From Mycolicibacterium mageritense (GTDB lineage: Bacteria > Actinomycetota > Actinomycetes > Mycobacteriales > Mycobacteriaceae): a DNA stretch of 64,000 nucleotides. The notes beneath the pieces were generated by a model. The model saw only the letters and a program-made list of their open reading frames with translations. It had not been told where the DNA came from and made no database searches. The DNA lies in contig NZ_AP022567.1 of assembly GCF_010727475.1 (NCBI RefSeq), forward strand, positions 2,852,001-2,916,000, in the 5' to 3' direction. Of this stretch, positions 51,131-58,728 are shown piece by piece (position 1 is the stretch's first letter; every line of letters starts with the position of its first letter). The position numbers were made by a program, and so were the translations under genes.

Positions 51131-51504
51131 GGGTTCTGTCCGATCGGCGGCAGCGTCTGCAACGCCTCGAGCTGATCGCGTTGCGCGCCCAGCGTGTCGG
51201 CCAGGAACGTCCGCGCGATCACCAGTAACTCGGAGATCTTGGGGTGCGCCAGTTCGTAGAACACCGCATTGCCGACGCGGCGGCCGCTCACCACATGATG
51301 GCGCTTGAGCACCGCGAGGTGTTGTGACAGCAGCGTCGCCTCGATCTCGGTCTCGGCCAGTATCTCGCTCACCGCGGTGGGTTCGCCACTCGCGGAGAGG
51401 ATTTCGAGGATCCGGATCCGCGCCGGGTGGGCCAGGGCCTTGAACAGGTTGGCCTTGATCTCGTACAGCGGCTGTTCGGGACTGCCGAGGAAGCGGTGGG
51501 GCAC
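51127..51504 (-). CDS. ArsR-family transcriptional regulator
   Basis: 125 aa, GTG at 51504. Winged helix with FKALAHPARIRILEIL, AVSEILAETEIEATLLSQHLAVLKR (in part) and VSGRRVGNAVFYELAHP. No Cys in the recognition helix region, so the sensor site is not the classic ELCVC; it could be redox or ligand sensing. First gene of the arsR-sulP operon. Inverted repeat TGACTTG/CAAGTCA spans the region upstream. Confidence 0.9.
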   Translation of the reverse strand: MPHRFLGSPEQPLYEIKANLFKALAHPARIRILEILSASGEPTAVSEILAETEIEATLLSQHLAVLKRHHVVSGRRVGNAVFYELAHPKISELLVIARTFLADTLGAQRDQLEALQTLPPIGQNP

Positions 51505-51516
51505 GGTACGACCTGA

Positions 51517-51548
51517 TGACTTGATGGATTGAATAAGTTTGCAAGTCA
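51517..51548. promoter_or_regulatory. inverted repeat upstream of arsR-sulP
   Basis: TGACTTG (51517-51523) and CAAGTCA (51542-51548), 18 bases apart, in the 90-base gap between the divergent ArsR and PHP genes. AT-rich spacer. Candidate ArsR operator. Confidence 0.45.
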
Positions 51549-51594
51549 GCCTAGCCGGGTGCCCGCGCGTGCCGCAACCGGCACACTGGAGCCC

Positions 51595-52602
51595 ATGGAT
51601 CCGGTGACCGCACTGCGCCAGATCGCGTACTACAAGGACCGCGCCCGCGAAGAACCGCGGCGCGTGATGGCCTATCGCAAGGCGGCCGACATCGTCGAGG
51701 CGCTGACCGATGCCCAGCGGGAAAAGCTGGGCGCGACCAACGGCTGGCAGTCGTTGCCGGGCATCGGCCCGAAGACCGCCACGGTGATCGCACAGGCCTG
51801 GTCGGGCCGTGAGCCCGACGCGCTGGTCGAACTGCGGTCCCATGCAGGCGATCTCGGCGGAGGCGAGCTTCGCGCGGCGTTACGCGGCGACCTGCACGTG
51901 CACTCGAACTGGTCGGACGGTTCCGCCCCGATCGAGGAGATGATGCTCGCCGCACGGGATCTGGGCCACGAATACTGCGCGCTGACCGACCATTCGCCGC
52001 GGCTCAAGATCGCCAACGGGCTCTCGCCGGAGCGGTTGCGTGAACAACTCGACGTGATCGAGGAGATCCGCGAGACCGTCGCTCCGCTGCGGATCCTCAC
52101 CGGCATCGAGGTCGACATCCTCGAGGACGGTTCCTTGGATCAGGAACCCGAGCTGCTGGAGCGTCTCGACGTCGTGGTGGCCAGCGTGCATTCGAAGCTC
52201 GCGATGGACGCCCCATCGATGACGCGCCGCATGCTCAAAGCCGTCGCCAACCCGCACACCGACGTGCTCGGGCACTGCACGGGGCGCCTGGTCACCGGAG
52301 GCCGCGGCACCCGGCCCGAGTCGAAGTTCGACGCCGAGAAGGTGTTCACCGCGTGCCGCGATCACGGCACGGCCGTCGAGATCAACTCGCGGCCCGAGCG
52401 GCGGGATCCGCCGACGCGGCTGCTCAACCTCGCGTTCGACATCGGGTGCCTGTTCAGCATCGACACCGATTCGCACGCACCGGGACAACTCGACTTCCTC
52501 GGCTACGGGGCGCAGCGCGCGCTCGACGCCGGGGTGCCCGCCGACCGTATCGTCAACACCTGGCCCGCCGAGCAGCTCCTGGACTGGACCTCACGCGGCT
52601 GA
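51595..52602 (+). CDS. PHP-domain hydrolase with N-terminal helix-hairpin-helix (Rv3856c-like)
   Basis: 335 aa. Residues about 1-80 form an HhH/DNA-polymerase-X-like helical part (LPGIGPKTATVIAQA). The PHP domain shows the full set of metal motifs: GDLHVHSNWSDG, ALTDHS, GIEVDIL, VASVHSK, GHCTG, EINSRPER and DTDSHAPGQL. Homologous to the C-terminal half of bacterial PolX, hence probably a phosphoesterase acting in DNA repair. ATG at 51595. Overlaps the convergent YiaAB-like gene by 12 bases. Confidence 0.93.
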   Translation: MDPVTALRQIAYYKDRAREEPRRVMAYRKAADIVEALTDAQREKLGATNGWQSLPGIGPKTATVIAQAWSGREPDALVELRSHAGDLGGGELRAALRGDLHVHSNWSDGSAPIEEMMLAARDLGHEYCALTDHSPRLKIANGLSPERLREQLDVIEEIRETVAPLRILTGIEVDILEDGSLDQEPELLERLDVVVASVHSKLAMDAPSMTRRMLKAVANPHTDVLGHCTGRLVTGGRGTRPESKFDAEKVFTACRDHGTAVEINSRPERRDPPTRLLNLAFDIGCLFSIDTDSHAPGQLDFLGYGAQRALDAGVPADRIVNTWPAEQLLDWTSRG

Positions 52603-52881
52603 CGTGAACGGATTGTGTTCGGCGATCAGCTTCTCCATGCGCGCCTCATCGAGCCGGACCCGGATGGTGGCGGCTTCCTGCTGATCGCGGATCACCTTGG
52701 CCAGCGTGAACGAACTCGTCACGAGGAACAGCACGGTCATCGCGAGGAACAACCGCTGCCACAGGTCGAGCGGAAGGAAAAGCACACCGCCGAGCAGACC
52801 GAGGAAGCTCGCGCCGAAGGCGATCGCCGCCTGGAGGAAGAAGGCCGCGGTGACTTTCGACGTGTCGTTGAATGCGTTCAT
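52591..52881 (-). CDS. YiaA/YiaB-like two-helix membrane protein
   Basis: 96 aa, ATG at 52881. Two hydrophobic helices (AAFFLQAAIAFGASFLGLL and LFLAMTVLFLVTSSFTLA) follow a short N-terminus, then a charged coiled tail (IRDQQEAATIRVRLDEARME). This is the yiaAB helix-pair pattern. Role unknown. Confidence 0.85.
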   Translation of the reverse strand: MNAFNDTSKVTAAFFLQAAIAFGASFLGLLGGVLFLPLDLWQRLFLAMTVLFLVTSSFTLAKVIRDQQEAATIRVRLDEARMEKLIAEHNPFTSAA

Positions 52882-52947
52882 GTTTCACAGCCTGGCGTGG
52901 TTCGCCGCCCGGCGGATCCGTGAGACTACTCAATTAGACTCTGCGCG

Positions 52948-53379
52948 ATGCGCGCTGAACTCGGCATCGACACCGTCGTCACGCTGCTGACCGCCGGGTT
53001 TATCTTCCTGCTGGCGCTGGTCCTCGGCGTGTGGAAGTACCGGCAGATGGCGACAAGCGAGAACCATCTGGCCCACCCCTACGTCGACATCGCGCACCGG
53101 GCCGCATTGCTCTATTCGTTCGCGACCCTGTTGGTCGCGGTGTTCGTCGAACTCAGTGCCTGGCCGACGTGGGTGAACCTCACCGCGGCCATGGTGCTGG
53201 TGTTCTTCTTCGTCGCCGCGATCGCCAGCTACATCGGCCACGGTGCAAAACGCGACACCGTCAATCAGTTCGACCAGTCCGGCGCGGGCCTGCACGCCGG
53301 CATGGCCGCCCTGATCTTCGGTGAGATCGGCGGATTCGCGGTGCTGCTCACGGGTTTCATTGCGGCCCAGTTCTTTTAG
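52948..53379 (+). CDS. four-helix membrane protein
   Basis: 143 aa, ATG. Four hydrophobic helices, with HLAHPYVDIAHRAALLYSF and HGAKRDTVNQFDQSGAGLHAGMA as conserved-looking polar parts with several His. No named family recognised. Its end overlaps the dinB end by 4 bases. The His-containing helices could hold a heme or metal, which is a guess. Confidence 0.75.
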   Translation: MRAELGIDTVVTLLTAGFIFLLALVLGVWKYRQMATSENHLAHPYVDIAHRAALLYSFATLLVAVFVELSAWPTWVNLTAAMVLVFFFVAAIASYIGHGAKRDTVNQFDQSGAGLHAGMAALIFGEIGGFAVLLTGFIAAQFF

Positions 53380-54587
53380 TCGGGCAGCATAGGCATCTCC
53401 AAACCGGGGTCGCGGCCCACCAGCACGCCCCGGGTGAGAAGTCCGTTGCCGAAGCGTTGCCGCACTTCGTCGATGGCGCAGTCGATCGCGATGGGATCCG
53501 GCTGGTGCTCGAACGGCAGCTCCAACTGCTGGGTGCCCTCGCGGTCGATGTTGGAGACCGCGAACCCGATGAGCGTCAGCCCGCGTTCGGCGATCAGCGG
53601 TGCCGCGTCGGCGACGAGCGCGCGAGCCGCGCCGAGGATCGCCTCGGTGGACGACGTGGCCCGGGGCAACGTGTGCGAGCGCGTGACCCGCCCGAAGTCG
53701 TTGAAGCGCAACCGCAATACCACCGTGCGTCCGGTGCGCCCGGCCGACCGCATGCGGCGCGTGATGCGATCCACGAGATTGAGCACGACGGCGTCCACCT
53801 CGGCGGGTGACATGGTGTTGCCGCGCTGACCGAGCGCGCGTTGCGCACCCACGGACCGGCGCCGCACGCCCGTGGTCACCCGCCGCCGATCGATGTTGCG
53901 CGACAACGCGAACAACTGGTGCCCCATGGCCCCGCCGACCATGGTGGCCAGCGCCGACTCGGACAGTTCGGCGACATCGGCCACGGTCTCGACACCGTGG
54001 GCGTGCAACTTCTCGGCGGTCTTTGCGCCGACGCCCCACAATCGCCGCACCGGGAGCGGGTGCAGGAACGCCAATTCCCGATCCGGCGGGACGAGTAGGA
54101 GCCCGTCGGGCTTGGCCTCCTGGCTGGCGACCTTGGCCAGGAACTTGGTGCGCGCGATGCCGACCGTGATGGGCAGCCCGACGCGGTCACGGACCTGTTC
54201 GCGCAGCTTCGCCGCGATCTGGACGGGCGTGCCCGATACCCGGCCCAGACCCGACACGTCGAGGAACGCCTCGTCGACCGACAGCGGCTCGACCACGGGC
54301 GTGGTGTCGTGGAAGACGTCGAACACGTCCCGGCTGGCCTGCGTGTACGCCGCCATGCGGGGTGGCACGACGACGGCCTGCGGACACAGCGCCCTGGCCT
54401 GCCTCCCGCCCATCGCGGTGCGCACCCCGAACGCCTTGGCCTCGTAGCTGGCCGCCAGCACCACGCCACCGCCCACGATCACCGGGCGCCCGCGCAGCGC
54501 CGGATCGTCACGCTGCTCGACCGATGCGTAGAACGAGTCGAGATCCGCGTGGAGGATGGCGGCTGCTTGCCCGTCGGACACGAACAT
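53376..54587 (-). CDS. dinB: DNA polymerase IV-type Y-family polymerase
   Basis: Translesion polymerase of 403 aa. Palm motifs ILHADLDSFYASVEQ and SVDEAFLDVS hold the catalytic Asp/Glu residues. A little-finger domain follows and QLELPF, a clamp-binding-like motif, lies near residue 360. It matches the third M. smegmatis DinB (MSMEG_6443, from memory). The start is ambiguous: ATG at 54587 is inside a perfect LexA box (54581-54594); GTG at 54581 is also possible. Either way the box overlaps the start. Confidence 0.93.
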   Translation of the reverse strand: MFVSDGQAAAILHADLDSFYASVEQRDDPALRGRPVIVGGGVVLAASYEAKAFGVRTAMGGRQARALCPQAVVVPPRMAAYTQASRDVFDVFHDTTPVVEPLSVDEAFLDVSGLGRVSGTPVQIAAKLREQVRDRVGLPITVGIARTKFLAKVASQEAKPDGLLLVPPDRELAFLHPLPVRRLWGVGAKTAEKLHAHGVETVADVAELSESALATMVGGAMGHQLFALSRNIDRRRVTTGVRRRSVGAQRALGQRGNTMSPAEVDAVVLNLVDRITRRMRSAGRTGRTVVLRLRFNDFGRVTRSHTLPRATSSTEAILGAARALVADAAPLIAERGLTLIGFAVSNIDREGTQQLELPFEHQPDPIAIDCAIDEVRQRFGNGLLTRGVLVGRDPGLEMPMLPD

Positions 54588-54594
54588 ATGTTCG
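54581..54594. promoter_or_regulatory. LexA (SOS) box on the dinB start
   Basis: CGAAC, ATAT, GTTCG: perfect match to the mycobacterial LexA core CGAACNNNNGTTCG. It covers the dinB start codon and would block initiation of a leaderless or short-leader mRNA. Confidence 0.8.
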
Positions 54595-54610
54595 CATGCC
54601 GGGCCGACAG

Positions 54611-55252
54611 TTACGAGACGCTGCCGTAGATGCTGTTGAGCCAGACGTGCGCGAGTGTGTCGACGACCTTGCCGTGTTCGACCGCGGGCTGTTCGCCGGA
54701 CAGCGCGGCCATCATGGTCCGCTCGTTCATGAGGTTGAGCGACGTCGCCAGGTCGAGCGCGGGAATGGTGTCCGGCGCGGCGCCGCGTTGGCGTTCGGCC
54801 GTGATCAGCGCCGCGGTCAGGTTGATCCACTTCTGCATGAGCCCGGCCCAGAACGCGCGGAACTCCGGGCTGCTGTTCAGTGCCTCGGCGCCGGCGCGCG
54901 CCGTGGCCGGATGCGATCCGAACGAGTCGAAGAAGATCTCGATGCCGCGGCGGATCGCGCGCCTCGGTTCGGCGGGCATGTCTTCCATGGCGCTGTCGAA
55001 TCCCGTGTCGGCGCGCTTGATCAGGGGATCGAGCAGGGATAGCAGCACGGCTTCCTTGGACGGGAAGTAGAAGTAGAACGTGGGCCGGGAGATTCCGGCG
55101 CCTTTGGCCAGGTCATCGACCGAGACGTCGGCGAATTTCTTGGACTCCAGCAGCTGCGTCGCGGTCGCGAGGATGGCAGCCTCGCGGTCGTCACCCGAGG
55201 GGCGGGCGGCGCGGCGACCGCGCGGTGCGCGGGTCGTGCTGGGCGTGGTCAC
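54611..55252 (-). CDS. ethR: TetR-family repressor EthR
   Basis: 213 aa repressor of ethA. GTG at 55252. PRGRRAARPSGDDRE, VDDLAKGAGISRPTFYFYF and SKEAVLL follow M. tuberculosis EthR (Rv3855) almost residue for residue in the DNA-binding domain. The ligand-binding half is more diverged but keeps FMQKW- and NLMNERT-like segments. Divergent from ethA with operator repeats between. Confidence 0.95.
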   Translation of the reverse strand: MTTPSTTRAPRGRRAARPSGDDREAAILATATQLLESKKFADVSVDDLAKGAGISRPTFYFYFPSKEAVLLSLLDPLIKRADTGFDSAMEDMPAEPRRAIRRGIEIFFDSFGSHPATARAGAEALNSSPEFRAFWAGLMQKWINLTAALITAERQRGAAPDTIPALDLATSLNLMNERTMMAALSGEQPAVEHGKVVDTLAHVWLNSIYGSVS

Positions 55253-55282
55253 AACAGGCAGCCTAACACTGCGTCGAATTTT

Positions 55283-55317
55283 TCAACACACTGTTGACCT
55301 ACTCAACACCATGTTGA
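55283..55317. promoter_or_regulatory. EthR operator region
   Basis: Two copies of TCAACA-n3-TGTTGA (55283-55297 and 55303-55317) with a 20-base period, between the divergent ethR and ethA. Tandem dyads like this allow several EthR dimers to bind together. Confidence 0.75.
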
Positions 55318-55330
55318 TACCGTCGGTACC

Positions 55331-56800
55331 ATGACCGAACACCTCGACGTTGTGATCGTCGGCGCCGGCATCTCCGGCATCAGCACGGCCTGGCACCTCC
55401 AGGAGCGCTGCCCCACGAAGAGCTACGCCATCCTGGAGCGTCGCGAGAACATCGGCGGCACCTGGGATCTGTTCAAGTACCCCGGCATTCGTTCCGACTC
55501 GGACATGTTCACCCTCGGCTTCCGGTTCAAGCCGTGGACCTCGGCGCACTCGATCGCCGACGGCAAGTCCATCTGGAACTACATCAACGAGGCCGCCGAC
55601 GAGAACGGCATCAAGAAGCACATCCGCGTCAACCACCGCGTCGTCAACGCCGACTGGTCCGACGCGGACAACAAGTGGACGCTCACCGTCGACAACAACG
55701 GTGAGGAGAAGCAGATCACCTGCTCGTTCCTGTCGGTGTGCAGCGGCTACTACAACTACGACCAGGGCTACTCGCCGGAGTTCCCCGGCGCGGCGGACTT
55801 CAAGGGCAAGATCATCCACCCGCAGCACTGGCCCGAGAGTCTCGACTACGCAGGCAAGAAGATCGTCGTCATCGGCTCGGGCGCCACCGCTGTGACGCTC
55901 ATCCCGTCACTGGTCAAGGGCGGTGCCGGGCACGTCACGATGCTGCAGCGTTCGCCCACCTACATCGGCTCGTTGCCGTTGGTCGACCCGATCGCGGAGA
56001 AGGCCAACAAGTACCTGCCGAAGAACCTGGCGCACTTCGTGAATCGCTGGAAAGCCATCGGCTTCTCGACCGCGCAGTACCAGTTGGCCCGGCGCTTCCC
56101 GCAGTACATGCGCAAGACCCTGCTCACCATGGCCAAGCACCGGTTGCCGGAGGGTTATGACGTCGAAAAGCACTTCGGCCCGCGGTACAACCCGTGGGAT
56201 GAGCGGTTGTGCCTCGCTCCCAACGGCGATCTGTTCAAGACGATCAAGGCGGGCAAGGCCGACGTCGTCACCGACACCATCGACACCTTCACCGAGACCG
56301 GCATCAAGCTGAATTCGGGCGAGCAGCTGCAGGCCGACATCATCATCACCGCAACAGGTTTGAACATGCAGCTGTTCGGCGGCGCGAGCGTCACCCGCAA
56401 CGGTGAGGAAATCGACCTGACCAAGTCGATGACCTACAAGGGCTTGATGCTCTCCGGGGTGCCCAACATGGCCATCACGTTCGGTTACACCAACGCGTCG
56501 TGGACACTCAAGGCCGACCTGGTCTCGGAGTTCATCTGCCGCGTGCTGAACTTCATGGACGCCAACGGCTTTGACAAGGTCGAGCCCGAGCATCCGGGCG
56601 AAGCGGTCGACGAGCTGCCGTTCATGGACTTCACCCCGGGCTACTTCCGGCGCGCCATGGACAGCCTGCCCAAGTCCGGTTCGGAAGCGCCGTGGCGCCT
56701 CAAGCAGAACTACTTCTTCGACCTGCGGACCATCCGCCACGGCAAGGTCGACGAGGAGTCGCTGCACTTCACCAAACACCGTGCGGCCGTGACGGTTTAG
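55331..56800 (+). CDS. ethA: Baeyer-Villiger flavin monooxygenase EthA
   Basis: 489 aa, the exact length of M. tuberculosis EthA (Rv3854c), which activates ethionamide and other thioamides by S-oxidation. FAD motif VGAGISGIS near the N-terminus, BVMO fingerprint FKGKIIHPQHW (FxGxxxHxxxW), NADPH motif GSGATAV and the DATGLN-like ATGLNMQLF. ATG at 55331. Repressed by the divergent EthR. A hairpin terminator follows. The natural substrate is probably a ketone. Confidence 0.96.
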   Translation: MTEHLDVVIVGAGISGISTAWHLQERCPTKSYAILERRENIGGTWDLFKYPGIRSDSDMFTLGFRFKPWTSAHSIADGKSIWNYINEAADENGIKKHIRVNHRVVNADWSDADNKWTLTVDNNGEEKQITCSFLSVCSGYYNYDQGYSPEFPGAADFKGKIIHPQHWPESLDYAGKKIVVIGSGATAVTLIPSLVKGGAGHVTMLQRSPTYIGSLPLVDPIAEKANKYLPKNLAHFVNRWKAIGFSTAQYQLARRFPQYMRKTLLTMAKHRLPEGYDVEKHFGPRYNPWDERLCLAPNGDLFKTIKAGKADVVTDTIDTFTETGIKLNSGEQLQADIIITATGLNMQLFGGASVTRNGEEIDLTKSMTYKGLMLSGVPNMAITFGYTNASWTLKADLVSEFICRVLNFMDANGFDKVEPEHPGEAVDELPFMDFTPGYFRRAMDSLPKSGSEAPWRLKQNYFFDLRTIRHGKVDEESLHFTKHRAAVTV

Positions 56801-56810
56801 TCTCCCGCCG

Positions 56811-56842
56811 AGCAGTCCCCCCGCGCGTGCGGGGGGACTGCT
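56811..56842. terminator. bidirectional terminator between ethA and rraA
   Basis: Fourteen-base perfect arms AGCAGTCCCCCCGC and GCGGGGGGACTGCT around GCGT. Very stable, between two convergent genes. No long U-run. Confidence 0.78.
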
Positions 56843-56846
56843 TGCG

Positions 56847-57326
56847 CTATGGGGCGACCACGACGATCCCGTCCTCGTCGGCGTAGGCGATATCGCCCGG
56901 CACGAACGTGACGCCGCCGAAGCTGACCTCGACATCGCGTTGGCCCTCACCGGTCTTGGTGCCCTTGCGGGGATTGGTCCCCAGCGCCTTGATGCCGACA
57001 TCGATGGTGCGCAGCGTCGCCGCGTCCCGCACGGCGCCGTGCACGATCACCCCGGACCACCCGTTGTCGGCGGCAAGGCCCGCGATGATGTCGCCCACCA
57101 GCGCGGTGTGCAGCGACCCGCCGCCGTCCACCACGAGCACGCCGCCGTCGCCGGGCGTGGACAGAATCGACTTGAGCAGCGCGTTGTCCTGGAAGCAGCG
57201 GACCGTGGTGATCCGGCCGGCGAACGCGGGCTTCGCCCCGTAGTTCTGCAACTGCAGGTCGCAGCTGCGGACGTCGGGGTAGATCTCGTCGACCAGGTCA
57301 GCGGTGGCGCGGGGTTCGATACTCAC
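56847..57326 (-). CDS. rraA: RraA-like protein
   Basis: 159 aa, GTG start. GGGSLHTALVGDIIAGLAADNGW, GVIVHGAVRDAATLRTIDVG and PGDIAYADEDGIVVV (in part) are the RraA signatures; older annotations call it MenG. In E. coli RraA inhibits RNase E; many homologues act as aldolases, so the role here is open. Follows the MerR stop without a gap, so the two are probably cotranscribed. Matches Rv3853. Confidence 0.93.
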   Translation of the reverse strand: MSIEPRATADLVDEIYPDVRSCDLQLQNYGAKPAFAGRITTVRCFQDNALLKSILSTPGDGGVLVVDGGGSLHTALVGDIIAGLAADNGWSGVIVHGAVRDAATLRTIDVGIKALGTNPRKGTKTGEGQRDVEVSFGGVTFVPGDIAYADEDGIVVVAP

Positions 57327-58091
57327 TCAGTTGATGCTAGCCACGATGATGTCGTGCACGAACTGGGCCAACCCCGGTTCGGCGTCGTCGTAGTAGTTGC
57401 CGTAGCGCTCGTCCTCCACGTATATCCGAGCCAGGCACATGTGCATGTCATCACTGCAGTCGAAGAACCGCGAGATGTTGGCCCGGTGCCGGGCGGCCAG
57501 CGCATTGGCCGCCGCGGATCCGGCCTCGACGCCGGACCGCTTGCCTGCGGCCAGCGCCTGCAAGAGGGCGTCGTTCTCGGCCTTGAATTCGATCCAGTCC
57601 CGCTTGGTCATCTTGGCGGTGCGTTCCTGCGACTGCCGCCATTCCTCGGTGTCGCCCCAGCGCTGCTGCGCCTCCTCGGCGTACTCCTCGCTGAACGCGG
57701 TGGTACCGAAGAGTTCGACCTGCTCCTCGGCGGTCAGTTGAATTCCGCTGTTGTGAGCGCTCATGAGTTCCTCCACTGCCTTGATCTTCTGTTCCAGCTG
57801 CTCGGCCTGATCGCACAGCAATCGGTGCTGGCGGTGCAGGTGGGCGAGTACATCGGCGTCGACGTCGTCGAGCAGGGTCCGGATCTCATCGAGGCCCAGC
57901 CCCACCGAGCGGTACACCAGAACCAGATGCAGGCGCTCGATGTCGGCGTCGGTATAGCCGCGGTAACCCGCCGCGGTACGCACGCTCGGAACCACGAGGC
58001 CGATGTGGTCATAGTGGTGCAGCGTTCGGACGGAGACACCCGTGAGGGTGGCTACCGTTCCGACCGTCCGCGCGTCCGAGTTGGCGTGCAT
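57327..58091 (-). CDS. MerR-family regulator with TipAS-like domain
   Basis: 254 aa. The N-terminal winged helix (VGTVATLTGVSVRTLHHYDHIGLVVPS, seen in pieces) is followed by a long dimerising helix and a C-terminal TipAS-like domain (AFSEEYAEEAQQRWGDTEEW, HRANISRFFDCS) that binds thiopeptides or similar. ATG at 58091, which is about at the predicted transcription start of a 19-spacer promoter. No pump gene is adjacent; rraA is the next gene. Not part of the M. tuberculosis ethA-rraA-hns order. Confidence 0.9.
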   Translation of the reverse strand: MHANSDARTVGTVATLTGVSVRTLHHYDHIGLVVPSVRTAAGYRGYTDADIERLHLVLVYRSVGLGLDEIRTLLDDVDADVLAHLHRQHRLLCDQAEQLEQKIKAVEELMSAHNSGIQLTAEEQVELFGTTAFSEEYAEEAQQRWGDTEEWRQSQERTAKMTKRDWIEFKAENDALLQALAAGKRSGVEAGSAAANALAARHRANISRFFDCSDDMHMCLARIYVEDERYGNYYDDAEPGLAQFVHDIIVASIN

Positions 58092-58098
58092 GCCACCA

Positions 58099-58129
58099 AC
58101 TATCGACCCTGACGTCACGTCAGGGTCAA
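58099..58129 (-). promoter_or_regulatory. MerR-type autoregulated promoter and operator
   Basis: Minus strand: TTGACC (58124-58129), 19-base spacer, GATAGT (58099-58104). The spacer carries arms ACGTCAGGGTC and GACCCTGACGT (58105-58127 with the -10-side arm first on the plus strand) around one base. Long spacer plus perfect 11-base dyad is the MerR activation layout. Confidence 0.85.
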
Positions 58130-58135
58130 GGCGAT

Positions 58136-58636
58136 TTACTCGTCGTCCGGGTCGCTGTGGCGGCGCGTCACGAGGATGAACAGCACCACCAGGACACCCG
58201 CGGCCAGTGCGGCGGCCAGCGGCAGCCGCGACGAGCTCGGCCCGGCCAGCGGAGCCGGTGGTGGCCCGGACACCGGGTTGGCTGCCGCAGCGACTGTTGA
58301 CTTGGCTTGTGCCGCAGCCTCTTTGGCGGCGGTCGCGACATCTGGCGCGGGTGCGGGGGGTTGTTTGGTGGGAGCCTTCTTGGCGGGCGCCTTCTTCGCA
58401 GGCGCTTTCTTGGCCGGAGCCTTCTTCGCGGCCTTGGCGGGGGCCTTCTTCGCCGGGGCCTTTTTGGCAGGCGCTTTCTTGGCGGGAGTCTTCTTGGCCG
58501 GGGGAGCCTTCGCCGCCGGAGGTTCAGGCGCCGGGGGTGCAGGCGCGGGATCGGCGACGGCATCCGGCGGTGCGGCCGAAGCGGACTCGGCTGCGGTGTC
58601 CGGCTTCTCGTCGGGCTGATCCTGCTGCTCTGCCAT
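58136..58636 (-). CDS. hns: H-NS-like Lys/Ala/Pro-rich nucleoid protein (Rv3852-like)
   Basis: 166 aa. After an acidic, Ala/Pro-rich N-terminus (residues 1-45) come about ten KKAPAK-type repeats (residues 45-90), which bind DNA as in histone H1. A hydrophobic C-terminal helix (LAAALAAGVLVVLFILV) anchors it to the membrane, as reported for Rv3852. The repeat DNA is coding, not a tandem element. ATG at 58636. Confidence 0.9.
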   Translation of the reverse strand: MAEQQDQPDEKPDTAAESASAAPPDAVADPAPAPPAPEPPAAKAPPAKKTPAKKAPAKKAPAKKAPAKAAKKAPAKKAPAKKAPAKKAPTKQPPAPAPDVATAAKEAAAQAKSTVAAAANPVSGPPPAPLAGPSSSRLPLAAALAAGVLVVLFILVTRRHSDPDDE

Positions 58637-58728
58637 CTGGCTGCTCCTTTGCAGTGTCTGGTGCTCCGCGCCAGCGCGGTGTGGGGGGTGGCCGGCAGTG
58701 GTTCCCATCATGCCAGGTGGCCGGATCG

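Noticed and set aside
58380..58500. Tandem DNA repeat in the hns region
   Set aside because: It simply encodes the Lys/Ala/Pro repeats of the H-NS-like protein; no mobile or minisatellite origin is needed.
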